Shown piece by piece: positions 35,801 to 46,936 of a DNA stretch of 64,000 bases. Below the pieces are notes generated by a model. That model saw only the letters and a list, made by a program, of their open reading frames with translations. It was not told where the DNA came from and did not search any database. The translations under genes were made by a program, and so were the position numbers. The stretch lies in the NCBI GenBank assembly GCA_025201765.1, contig MU623348.1, forward strand, positions 124,001 to 188,000. The letters are read 5' to 3'. Numbering within the stretch: position 1 is the stretch's first letter; each line of letters starts with the position of its first letter. The stretch comes from Daldinia sp. FL1419 (lineage: Eukaryota; Ascomycota; Sordariomycetes; Xylariales; Hypoxylaceae).

Positions 35801-38800
35801 TCAAAGTCTACACCGGTGAAGCCGACCTCGCTCAATACCCTCTTCCACATCTCGAGTGGCGCATTCGGGCTAGTTTGTCTTTCTGGTTCTTCTCCAAGCC
35901 ACCATCCGGGTAGAGTGCCGAAGATTAGTTGGCCTTCTAGGCGATCCGCTGTGGCTTCTATTAGAAGGAGTGTTCCGCCCGGCTTTAATAGTTGCCGGAC
36001 GTGCGACATGGTGGTATTAAGATTTTTTGTGGCATGGAGACACGATGCAGCGACAATCAAGTCGTAGGCGCCGTTAGTGAAGCCTTGTTCGAGTGGGTTT
36101 ACCTCGATGTCTAATTTCTTGAAGTCCATCAAAGACGACCAGGCGGCAAATTTGGATCTAGCTGCTTCGAAGAAGCCTGGTGAGATGTCCGTGAAGGTAT
36201 AATGTCCAAGTATGGACCCTGTACCGTCGCCTCTGGTGCCAAACCCTTCCAAGATTGTGGTCGTTGCACCACCAGTGCCAGCACCTATCTCAAGTACCTT
36301 GGCACCCGGATTCTTGATAGCATAAAGTTCCGCAATAGTAGCGAGATGTTTGTAAGAGCGGGTCTTGAGGGCCTCGTGGTCCATGTAAAATTGATTAAGC
36401 AGGTTTCCTTCCATCATCAATTCGAGTGGAGTTATCTCGCCACGGATGATAGCCGCTAGGTTTCTTCCTACGCGAACGGTGAGTCGGCCAGCTGCATTCA
36501 AAGCGTTGAGTTCGTCCGCTATCATCGTTTGGAGGCCTTTGCTAGTTTTTGACCACGATTCGCTTCCAGGTCCGAGCTTCCCGTCGCGGCCATCTTGAAC
36601 GACCGCCTTCATCCAATCGTACATGCGCCTATGATGCCACTCGAAAGTTTCGGGGTCCTGACCCTGCAACTCTGCCACGGCATTACAGATAAAGTTATAA
36701 GACACTCGGACGAGTTTCCTTTCCGTCTCGATCTCATGTTCTGCCAAGGGAATGGCTAGAGAGGCCCTCAAGTCTGCCGGGACGTTGTGAAGAATATCGA
36801 GTTCCCAACAGCTCTTCGAGCAGATTCCGGCCTCCTGGTTAGACTCGTCGGCGCGTCGAGGCACTGCTTGACCGAAAAAGCCGTGCAGCTGCAAGAAACT
36901 GGGGAAGGTTGAACTGTCATCCTCCGGCTCTGGCGTCGCTGCTACAATGGCAATGTTGGACGTGTAACCACGTTTGTCGGCCTTTATCAACTCGGAGAAC
37001 GCCTGCAACTTATCTCCGCCCTGCCTCTTGAATGACTTTGGCAAGGTCAGGCTTCGGATATATCTTGGCAGGACCATCACGTCCTTGTCCATTTCTTCAG
37101 GTAGACTGCTAAAGGAAGCTTGCAATACCGAGTCGAGGGTAGTTGGATGCAGCACATAGTCGTGCGCCGAGCATGCGATTTCTGCGATGACAAAGTTGGT
37201 AATTGCTCTCTGCCCAGCGGCGCGACTATCAACCAGATTCTGGAATTCTGGTCCATGATAGATTCCTCTGTCGCGGAGCCCCGAAAACAGAGCTTCAATG
37301 TCAATTTTGGTCGTAGAAACATCTTCTGTGCTTCCGGTGCCCTGCTTTAGGTAGGTGTCCTCCCGAGGCGGATCTATTTTGCGAGTTAATTCGGCAGTCC
37401 TAGCTTTAGACTTGTCGTCCGTATCGGCAGCAACAAAACCTTTGCAATGCTCTATCCAAGTGCCGCCGGATGTCAAAGAGCAAAGCCTGAACTCGTACCA
37501 ACCATCATGATCTAGATCCTTCTGGCTACAGCTTTGGAGACTGAAATGAGTTTCCAACCCAAACACGGAATCGGGAATCATCATCGCGTTCATGATATCG
37601 ATATCCCGCAGTTTATAACCTTGGATAGTCAGTTCCGAAGGATCTGTAAGAAGGCGTACAGCCTCGATTGCTAAAGCAATGTACCCAGCGCCCGGAAACA
37701 CTACCGAGCCATCAATTTGGTGGTCTTTTAGCCACTCGATCTCAGACAGACGAATGAAGTTTCGCCAAGTCGGCGTGACGGCGTTGCCTCCGTTTATGGG
37801 CGTTCCCAGCAGCTCGTGAGGCGGGAATCTCTTGTACCTCTGGTCTCTGCTGATTCTAGGTTCAACCCAGAATCGCTTTGTATGATTCCAAGGATACGAC
37901 GGAAGGTCGGTAACCAGCTCGCCCTCTTCTCCAAAAGGTGAGTTTATTGCCTTGAGATTGACCGGGTAGCCTTTCGCAATCAAGGCACAGGCAGCATCTT
38001 GCATGGTTTCGACGGCGTCGACAAGTCGCTTAAGACACGATGCATATGGCAGTTCTGCGTCTCTTGCTTTCAGAATTTGTCGCATTGGGCCTGCCAAAGT
38101 GCTATGCGCTCCAATTTCTAAAATCATGTCGACGTTGGAAGTGCCTGTTTCTTCGTAGCACATCCTATCAAACGCCTGGCTGAAAAGAACTGGGTGTGTC
38201 ATGTTACGAGCCCAATGCTCGGGGCTCAGGATACTTGGCGATGTGACTTTATCTCCCGTGACGGGTGACACAAACGTTGCGGCTTCGCTATCCCAAATCT
38301 TTTGTGACGAAGGAAGTATGGATTTGAGTTGGTCAATGTACTCTTGCGAGATATATGACATGTGATGTGAATGGTATGCCATAGGTACTTTGAGCTTCCT
38401 GGCGAATATGTCATCCTTCTGGAGGCGAGAGGCCACTTCATCGAGGGCAGCGGAATCTCCCGAGAGTGTGATGCTGCTCGGGCTGTTGACGCAGGCTACG
38501 ACTACGGTTCCGCCAGGCGTGTCGCTAATGTATTTTTCGACCTCTTCGGCTCCAATGGCGGCCACTAACATTCCTCCTTCCAGGGAATGTAACTTATGGT
38601 GCTTCAGGGCAAGCTCCCCGCGGAAGTAAGCAACTCCAAGTGCCTCCTTGAATGAGAGTACATTCGTGGCATATGCGGCGGCAATTTCACCACTGGAGTG
38701 GCTGGTCACGGCTGTCGGGAAGATATTCCAGGACCATAGCAAATTCACGAGACAAAGCTGAACTGCGACGCTAATGGGCTGGCTGAGATTTATATCGGCA

Positions 38801-41049
38801 ACACGAGTTGTAGTCTCGTCGCGTAAAAGTTCGTCTGAAATGCATCGTTAGCCTCGACGTCCGGGATATTATAAACGACAATACATACCTAATAGCGACC
38901 AGGAGGCGCCATACTCTTTCAAGAACCTGTCGGCCTCTTGGATACTACGGCCGAATATTGGATAAGCGTCGATGAGCTCCCTGCCCATGGCATGCCATTG
39001 TGCACCTTGACCATTAAAGACGAATGCGATGCGAGGGCGTTTAGCAGTGTTCGAGGGCTTAATAAGCGGATCTCGTAGACGCTCCGCCAATTCATCGATA
39101 GTTTGAGCGCGAACGGCCGCAACCCAAGGATGCATCGATCGCCGTTTTGCTAGAGTATAGGCAAGATCGACAACGGATGGCTTCGAGGTTTCTAGGTGCG
39201 TAGCAAAGTTGTTCATCATTGTTTGACAGGCGACGGAATCCTTGGCGCTCAATACGAAAACACGTGAACGATCAGCATCGACGTATCCATTGCCATTGTG
39301 TACTCCGTTGCTGGAGCCATTAGCGAACCCATTACCGTTGGCATCGCCGTTATGTACTTCGGTGTGTCCATTGGTATGACCGTTAGTGTAGTCGTTGGCA
39401 TGTCCATTGAGGCCGTTGCTGGAAGCCAGCGACTCCGGAGAGGGTTCTAGTATTAGGTGGCCGTTGGTGCCTCCATATCCAAAATTATTAACTGAAGCAC
39501 GTAGTAGCTTGTCTTTGGGCCACGGCGTTGGCGCAGTCGGCACTTTCAAATGCCACCCCTGTAGATCAATTTGCGGATTTGGTATCTCGAAATTCAAATT
39601 TGGTGGGATTAGGCGATTCTTCAGAGCGAACGTCGTCTTGATAATCGCGGCAAGACCGCTTACGGGCTCAGTATGCCCGACGTTCGTCTTTACTGACCCT
39701 ACAATAATAGGATCATGTGCTTCGCGGGACTTGCCGAACGTCCTGGCGATGGCCTCGGCTTCTATAGGATCTCCGGCTGCCGTTCCGGTCATATGTGCTT
39801 CTACGTATCCAGTGTCTTTGATATCGTAGCCTGCGCGAGCATAGCATTCCTGGATGAGCTTGGCTTGGGCATCCGCGGAAGGCGAGGTGATTGTCGTCGT
39901 CTTTCCGTCTTGATTGAGCGCGGTTTCCTTAATGATTGCGTGAACCCTATTGCCAGCCTTAATTGCGGCATCGAGAGGTTGGAGTATGAGTGCTGCGACA
40001 CCTTCACCACGACCGTAGCCGTGGGCACGTTCATCCCAGGCGAAACATTTACCTTCTGCACCAATAGCGCTGTGATACATAAACGTTAGCTTCATCAGCT
40101 TTGCTCGGAGAGAAGACCAGAATACCCACCCGATGGTTGATGCCGAGATAAAAGCGTCCTGTGTAAGAAGAGCACTAGCTGCGCCGACAATCGAAATATC
40201 ACTTTCTCCGGTGCGGATGCTTTGGCAGCCTTGATGAACTACTACCATACCGGCACTGCAACCAGTATCTATCGACATACTGGGGCCTTGAAGGTCGAAG
40301 AAGTGGGAGATACGGTTAGAAATCATGGCGGTTCCAGTACCCGCAAGAAAGGCATGAGGAAGGACCTCGGCATCTTTGGTCTGAATCTCATGGTAATCCT
40401 TATTGAACGTACCGGCATATACGGAAGTATTAGTGCCAGCGAGTGTTTCGATAGGGATGCCAGCTGCGTTCAAGGTCAGCCATCGCTCCGTGGAGAATGA
40501 GCAAAGACAAAGGAACCAAGGGCTTACCATCTTCGGTGGCCTCGTAAACAGTTTCAAGCAAAAGTCTAGCTTGAGGATCCAGTCCCTAAAAGAGCAAGTC
40601 AGCTATCCGGATACGAAACCCGCCAAGTAACCTCCCACGAGGCCATCTAGACTTACGCTAGCAACATCGGCAGCAAGATTGAAGAAAGCAGCATCAAACA
40701 AGCTAATGTCTTCGCCCATAAAATAACCACCTTCAACGTGACTCTGGGCTAATATTAGCAAACTATACGAAGAGGATTTGAACGTATGTTAATTTACCCT
40801 TCCAGCTTTGGAGAAGTCTTTGTGATATAATGACTTATTGTCGAAACGTGACTCGGGGATGCGCTGCCACCCATCCTTGCCGGAAACGCACAGATCCCAA
40901 AGTTGAGATGGAGAGGTCACATCACCAGGAAAACGACAAGCCATCCCGACGATGGCAATTGGAGCCGTGGCTCTCCCGACCGGGTTATCAGCTTTGCTGA
41001 ACCCGTTTTCCTTGCGGATGCCATTGGCGCCGTTACTGAGTGTTGCCAT
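32812..41049 (-). CDS. Highly reducing polyketide synthase, frame broken by one base in KS
   Basis: Minus-strand exons: 41049-40798, 40743-40657, 40586-40528, 40463-40130, 40069-38889, 38834-35085, 35003-34033 and 33969-32812. If one surplus base in the third exon is ignored, about 2596 codons read KS-AT-DH-MT-ER-KR-ACP. Evidence per domain: KS Cys in DTGCSAG, His in VEAHMTGT and KTNVGH; AT SHSSGE; DH HxxxGxxxxP as DHQIDGSVVFP and HPTTLDS; C-methyltransferase VLEIGAGTGG, about residue 1480; ER IHAASGGTGQAA; KR YLISGGLGGIG with SSVAG and NYAAGN; ACP YGVDSLVG. No thioesterase or reductase follows. As written, an A5 run (plus strand 40560-40564) is one base too long, and translation stops about 123 codons in. 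The chain would be a reduced, C-methylated polyketide. Everything downstream of the lesion looks well conserved. Confidence 0.9.
40560..40564 (-). other. Homopolymer frameshift in the PKS KS domain
   Basis: Five A on the plus strand where the KS frame fits four. Upstream of it the frame reads GLDPQARL, the conserved DPQxRLLLE motif; downstream only the shifted frame gives LLETVYEATED. The exon is 59 nt, whereas flanking phases require 58. A sequencing or assembly error and a true inactivating mutation are both possible. Confidence 0.75.
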
Positions 41050-41832
41050 CTCGCTAATCCGTGTCAAAAAAAATATCGCAGTGTGCCTGTTGAACGAAAT
41101 TACACTACACGCTCGGCTGATTCCGCAGTCACACTCTGAAGTCGTATGATATATGTCCAAGGGCAACACATATAATATCCTCGAAGTCTACTCGAATCGT
41201 CATGTTTGGCTATCTTCGATCCTATGCTGTGGCGCTGCTTACTCGGAGGTTTCCTTATGGAGTCAGCCTCTAATAAGCCTGAACCTTCATAGGGGTTACC
41301 AAAGTAGTCGTTGGCCGAAAATAGTAACCGGTCTGATCGAATTCATCCTATCCTACTGACGTTGAGTGCTTGGCTAGTACCATCTATCAACTTTCGCCTA
41401 GACAGAATGTTGCCGATTCCTGACTGATCTGGGTGACTATTGAGGCCTGGTAAAGCCTAGGTAAAACTTTTCCCATGTTTTTTTCTCTAACAATTTCAGA
41501 GCCCCCGTGTGACCACAATAGCCCTCGTGGAACTTGAACAATCACAAGGGAAAATACATGTAGGTAACACATGTACGCCTGATGTGTTCTTAGTATCGGT
41601 GCTCTATATCTGTGATATGAACCATTTGACGTCAAATTATTACTATCTACATGCTTAGGATGGGACAAGTTGTCTACTGAGATAAACCTTAGGCAGAGTC
41701 ATTTCAATTGGTGATATTGTCAATTAATTATTCTGCGGTTTTAGTGCAGATTCCCCTTGCCGTCTTAATATACAGATAGATATAGAAAACCCCTCGTTAC
41801 ACGCCATTGTCCGCTACAAGATACCTAGATAT
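41050..41832. promoter_or_regulatory. PKS promoter and ABC-transporter 3' region
   Basis: This spacer between two minus-strand genes holds the PKS promoter in its left part. The candidate regulator element at 41243-41254 is listed separately. No gene is seen. Confidence 0.5.
41243..41254 (+). promoter_or_regulatory. Candidate pathway-regulator site TCGGAGGTTTCC
   Basis: It lies 194 bp upstream of the PKS start. It has the same CGG-N6-CC layout and is followed by TTA, as other copies are followed by TAA. Confidence 0.55.
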
Positions 41833-44800
41833 TCATGCCTTACTTAGGCTCTGCAAATTGACAAGTTCGTAATAAGCACCCTTCTCCTGCATAAGCTCGT
41901 CGTGCGTTCCAGCCTCGACGATACAGCCTTGGTTGAAAACAAATATCACGTCTGCCCTTTTCACCGTACTCAGACGATGAGCAACGGCAATCGTAGTGCA
42001 ACCTTGCGCAGCAACATCCAGGGCGGCTTGTACGACCTTTTCAGATTCCGAATCGAGGGCTGAAGTGGCCTCGTCTAACAAGAGAATCTTGGGGCGGCGC
42101 AGAATTGCTCTAGCAATCGCGAGGCGCTGCTTCTGACCACCCGATAGCATGCAGCCTTTACTACCAACCAGTGTTTCCAGTCCGTTCGGTAGACTCATGA
42201 CAAAGTCCCAGATGTTTGCATCCTTGCAGCATTTTACTATCTCCTCTTCCGAGACGCTGTCTCTATCCGTACCGAGCATAATATTCTCTCGGATTGTACC
42301 CCTATAGAGGGTTGGCTCCTGGCTGACGAGTGCCAAGTGGGAGCGATATTCATTGACGTTAAATGATGAGACGTCCGTCCCGTCAACGAAAACTCCACCA
42401 ACTAGCGGGTCGTAGAATCTCTCCAGCAAGGCGATAGATGTCGATTTACCACATCCACTCGCTCCAACGAAGGCGGCATACTGCCCTGGTTTGACTTCTA
42501 GGTTAAGGCCTCGTAAGACGGACTGGTTTGGTCTTGTTGGATATCTAAAGTGCACGTTCCTGAATTCGACATGACCTTCTATGTCCTGGCACTTCGCGCC
42601 ATCTTGACTCCAACTGTCGATTTCGGGTTTTCTGTCGAATAGAACTTTAAGGCTAGCAGCAGCATGTCTGGCTTTCGCTATGTCTGGCGCATAAGCAAAG
42701 ACAGTACCCGCTGATTGAGCCCCAAAGATAATTACGCTGAAGCAAAGGAAAAACTTGAACCTAGTGAGTGTTAGAACGGGCTTCGCAATATCTGAAGGAG
42801 TCTCTCGTTTACTTACATGCTGTATTCGTATCTGCCAAATAAAGTACCGCCGTACCAAAAGCCGAGGGCCATGCAAAGAAATTGAAGGGACTGGGATGCC
42901 GCGTATAGTATGGATGACTTCAGAATCGACATGACTAGTTGGCGGCTTTGTCCGGCAAGCTGTTGATGATAATGATTCCAGACGTCCTTTTCGCGAGTTA
43001 AGGAGGCCACAGTTCGGATCGCTGAAGTGGCCTCGCAAGCATAACTTGCAGAGTCTTCGTGAACTTTCTTCTTTTCCTTTTGGAATGCCACAAGCATAGC
43101 TAGACGGAAATACCCGCAAGCCAAAAGAAGGGGAATGGTGGATATACACACCAAACTTAGCTTCCACCCGACGGCTAGACCAATGGCGGAAGAGGCAACT
43201 AATGTGGTGATGAGCAAGAGTAGTGTCATAAGGGTAATTCCAGATAACCCGGCCAAGTGAGTAGTTTCGGTAGACAGAAAAGACGTCAAGGCACCCGACG
43301 GGTTCTTGTCGAAATAGCCAATATCCTGCCGCAAGATATACCTAAACGCCCGGTCGCGCACGCGGCGGGTAAGCCGTTCCGCACAATACGAGAACGCGAT
43401 TCCCTGAGCGATAAGAGCGAATAGCTGTACGAAAGCGAGCATCAGGTACATCAGAGACCAAAAGTTGGCTTGTCGGCGTATCTCGTCGTGCTCCGAAAGG
43501 GGAAGCGAAAGAGCCGTGATGGACTTGGCGAGAAAGACAGCTTGTGTGGGCTGCCCCCCGCCGCATATGGCTGAAAGTAAAAGTCCGAAGACCATGACTT
43601 TCCATTCCTGCTTGTTTAGACTGGCGATGAACTTGACCAGCGTGAATAAGCCGTAGCTATCGCCGCTGTCGTCTTCGTGCTTTACCGGTACCAAGGTCCT
43701 GTCCGTGTGCGTCTTGCCAAGCTGAAGGCCATCGAAAACTTCTTCGGTCGTCTCCTTTCCCGAGTCGCCGCCCTTCTCAGTAATTTCTGACTGCGAAAAG
43801 TTGGCGTTCTTTTCGGGTAGTATAGGGTCTTCATCTTGGTCTCTAGCTGCTTGCTTGGTAGCAATTCGTTGAGCCTCGATTAGATTGTAGTAGGCCCCTC
43901 CTTTCTCTAGGAGCCCAGCGTGGTTACCCTGCTCAACTATACGCCCTTCGGACATGACCACGATGTTATCCGCGTGTTCGATGGTGGATAGCCGGTGGGC
44001 AATAATGACGGTGGTTCGCCCTTGGGCGGCTTTGTTAAGTGCAGCTTGAACAACTCCTTCGCTCTTCGTGTCAAGGGCAGAGGTCGCTTCGTCAAGGAGT
44101 AATATCTTGGGATCGCTAACTATGGCTCTCGCAATAGCGATGCGTTGTTTCTGACCTCCAGAAAGAAGAAATCCTCGTTCGCCAATATTCGTTTCGTAGC
44201 CTTCGGGGAGGGCAGTAATAAATTCGTGGGCCTAGACGATCATATTAGAATAATGCTTTCTCAGAAGTCTCCGAGGAAGTCCAAGTGAATATCTGGGCAC
44301 TTACATTCGCTGTTTTGGCAGCACGTTCTATCAGCTCACGAAGCACGTCGTCAGACCCTTGTTCCAACGCTGTTCCGATAAGGCCGTGCTTGATGTTTTC
44401 GTATATAGAAGTGGCGAACAAGACTGGTTCTTGGCTCACGAGCGATATCTGCCGTCTTAGCCAGGACAAATTCAAATCTTTGACATCATAGCCGTCGATG
44501 TATACGCTTCCACCAACAGGGTCGTAGAAACGCTCAACTAAGCCGACAATGGTACTCTTCCCAGAACCTGAAGCACCGACGAGCGCGGTAGACTTGCCAG
44601 AGGGGATTAAGAGGTTTACGTTCTCCATGACCACGACCTCGGGCCGGGAGGGATATATGTGTTTGATATTCCTAAGTTCCACATTTCCCTGGACCGTATC
44701 CAACTTGATGCCCTCGGTTGATGAAGGGTCGAGAGGGGATACACGGTCGATTACCGCGTAGATCTTATTCGCCGCGGCGACGGCCGAAGTAACGGCTTGG

Positions 44801-46041
44801 ATGTTCGGCGCGACGTTCCCTAGAGCAAAAGCCCCTATCATAATGGCCATTTGAATGGTCAGGATCTGGGATAAGCCGACGGACCCATCTACTAAAAAGC
44901 GAGAACCCATCCAAAAGGCGAGGCCGTAGCTGAGGTAGATGAAACTAGTAAAAATATTAGAACGCCTTTGGGTTGAAAGTAGACCGGGAGACCCCCCTTG
45001 GAGGCAGCAGGACACTTACAGAAAGAGAAATCCAATCATGGAACTAGTGGTAGACTTGAGTTTAAACCCTGCCTTCTCCGCTCTGTCGAGATATGCATCG
45101 TATTGTCGAGCCAGCTTCTCTTGCGTATGGAACGCAGTCGTGTTTCGAATGGAGCTGATCACTTCCTCTGCAACCGACCCGCCTTCGGCAAAGTGCGCAA
45201 TGTATATCTTGCTAAGCTTGCCAATGAACGAGCCGACAACGCCCATCGTGAGCACAATGGCCACGATCGTCGAAGACAGGATCAGTGCAAGTTTCCAGTA
45301 CCGTATAAAACTAATGACAAACGCTGCCACAAAGGTGGCAACAGCGGTCAAGGTCAACCCAACCTTTTCCGAGACGCCTTCCTGGACCAAGTTGGTGTCT
45401 GCCGTGATCCTCGTAGTGATTTCGCCAGCGCCGAGTTCGTCGAAAAAGGCAATATTCTGCCGGAGAATAGCAGCCAAGAACTGCTCCCTAATCTTGGACG
45501 AGATGTTCTCGCCCGCGTAGAGGAAGCCCACCGTGGCTATGTATACCATGACGAACTCGCCAATGGCAAGATAGATAAAGTACAGAGAGAACCTAGAAAG
45601 TTCGCTGGTGAAACGGCTTGATGACACCTTGCCTTGGGTAAAATCGGAAAAGGTGCCCGCAAGACCTCCAAACAGGACTGTCATGAGGGGGAGTAGGGCG
45701 CCGCCTATGATTGCCGCGATGCTGGCGATGACCAAGACGAACTTGTCTTTTCTCGTTGCGTAGCGGTATAGGGTCGAGTACTTGACGTTGACGGCCGGGA
45801 GGTCAAGCTGCCTCTTGAGGATTTGCTTTTCATGTTCGGGTAGATGTTTGAACGGGTCGTCAACGTCTGTATCCGAGAGAGTAGACTCTTGCTGGCCTTC
45901 GAGCTGGATTCGCGGTTCTGCCTCTCCTGAAGTCGTATGTTCCTGCCGCACGCCCTCCTTTTTCGTTCCCGGTTCGAGTGATTGGGAGGGACGCCCCATG
46001 TCGCCCTCTTGGATCTCCCGTGTTATGTTTGAATTCGCCAT
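41833..46041 (-). CDS. ABC-B type multidrug exporter (full transporter)
   Basis: Four exons, 46041-45020, 44944-44305, 44231-42817 and 42760-41833, encode 1334 aa in the order TMD1-NBD1-TMD2-NBD2. NBD1 has Walker A GASGSGKST (about 464), signature LSGGQKQR and Walker B ILLLDEATSALD. NBD2 has Walker A GASGCGKST (about 1125), signature LSGGQKQR and ILLLDEATSALD. Both sites look catalytically complete. A charged linker (NFSQSEITEKGGDSGKE) joins the halves. The family is the P-glycoprotein/Mdr1 type of the fungal plasma membrane, and its place next to the PKS suggests export of the product or self-protection. It shares a divergent promoter with the FAD monooxygenase, including two candidate regulator sites. 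Confidence 0.93.
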
Positions 46042-46646
46042 TTCATGAGAATTCAGACACTACATCGGGGTCCTCTGAGAATCACAATCTATGCAGACAA
46101 GTAGAATACTGCTGGGGATGTTACAGCCGAAGAATACGTGTGAGAATACAGATCGACTATACGAATGTGTTCGCAACGTATCCTATCTTGTTACTACCAA
46201 AGTTTCTGAAGATATGGGCTGAGCATGAAGCTTTTAGAACAAGTAGAAAATATAGCTGCCTATTTGCTAGTCGCGTTTACAGTCTAGGTAGTTTTGTTTA
46301 TTATTGTCACACAGTCGATGCCTACCTAGGTCCGTACGGGTTTCGGAGGTTTGGGTGCAAAGTCGTCCCAAAAGGCTACCTAAACAACAACTCGGCACAC
46401 CCAATAGACGTTCAGAAAGGCATTATTGGCATTATCCCTTGATACTAATTACTTATGACACAGCTAAGGAATCGCGAAATAAAATTACATTGTTTTCATT
46501 TTTTTCAAGTCAGGTGTTGTTAGACCACGGCATCCCGAATGCCTGACGCGCCTACTTGGATAATTAAAAATATAACATATTTCTCATATTCCTAACCTGG
46601 GCAGTCTTTCACTTGGTATGAGCCGAGACATCCATCTTCTAATTTA

Positions 46647-46658
46647 GGATATATCCGA
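46647..46658 (-). promoter_or_regulatory. Candidate pathway-regulator site TCGGATATATCC
   Basis: On the minus strand the site reads TCGGATATATCC and continues TAA. It faces the copy at 46671 across a 12-base gap. Confidence 0.5.
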
Positions 46659-46670
46659 TCAGCACTGATT

Positions 46671-46682
46671 TCGGATGTTTCC
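46671..46682 (+). promoter_or_regulatory. Candidate pathway-regulator site TCGGATGTTTCC
   Basis: It lies 255 bp upstream of the FAD monooxygenase start and is followed by TAA. It is the partner of the inverted copy at 46647-46658. Confidence 0.55.
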
Positions 46683-46725
46683 TAATTCGAGTCTTAGTAA
46701 TCCCGAGTTGACCAATGTTTACGGT

Positions 46726-46755
46726 CCCGGATCCCGATCCCGATCCCGTATCCCG
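46726..46755. repeat. GATCCC hexamer repeat
   Basis: Four to five imperfect GATCCC/GTATCCC units stand in tandem in the divergent ABC/FAD-monooxygenase promoter, about 180 bp before the monooxygenase start. Confidence 0.75.
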
Positions 46756-46936
46756 CTCGACCTATGTACCGGGTCGAGATCGCCAATATCGCTAACAGCG
46801 ATGCACAAATGGGAGGCTATCTGGTCCATACTGCCTCCTTTTCAGTTCTATCTTTCATTGGTCTTTACGTGCGCTCGGCTGCCCCTAAAGTATTAGCCCC
46901 CAAATTCGTACTCCTGATAGTAAACCGTACGGAATC

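Larger units (their letters stand above)
46042..46936. promoter_or_regulatory. Divergent promoter of ABC exporter and FAD monooxygenase
   Basis: An 895-bp spacer between divergent starts. It contains two opposed copies of the candidate regulator element (46647-46658 and 46671-46682) only 12 bases apart, and a GATCCC repeat at 46726-46755. No gene is supported. Confidence 0.55.

Noticed and set aside
39781..39830. Met in place of Gly in the KS motif VEAHGTGT
   Set aside because: The catalytic His is intact and, as I recall, VEAHMTGT occurs in other fungal reducing PKSs, so this is not evidence of inactivation.
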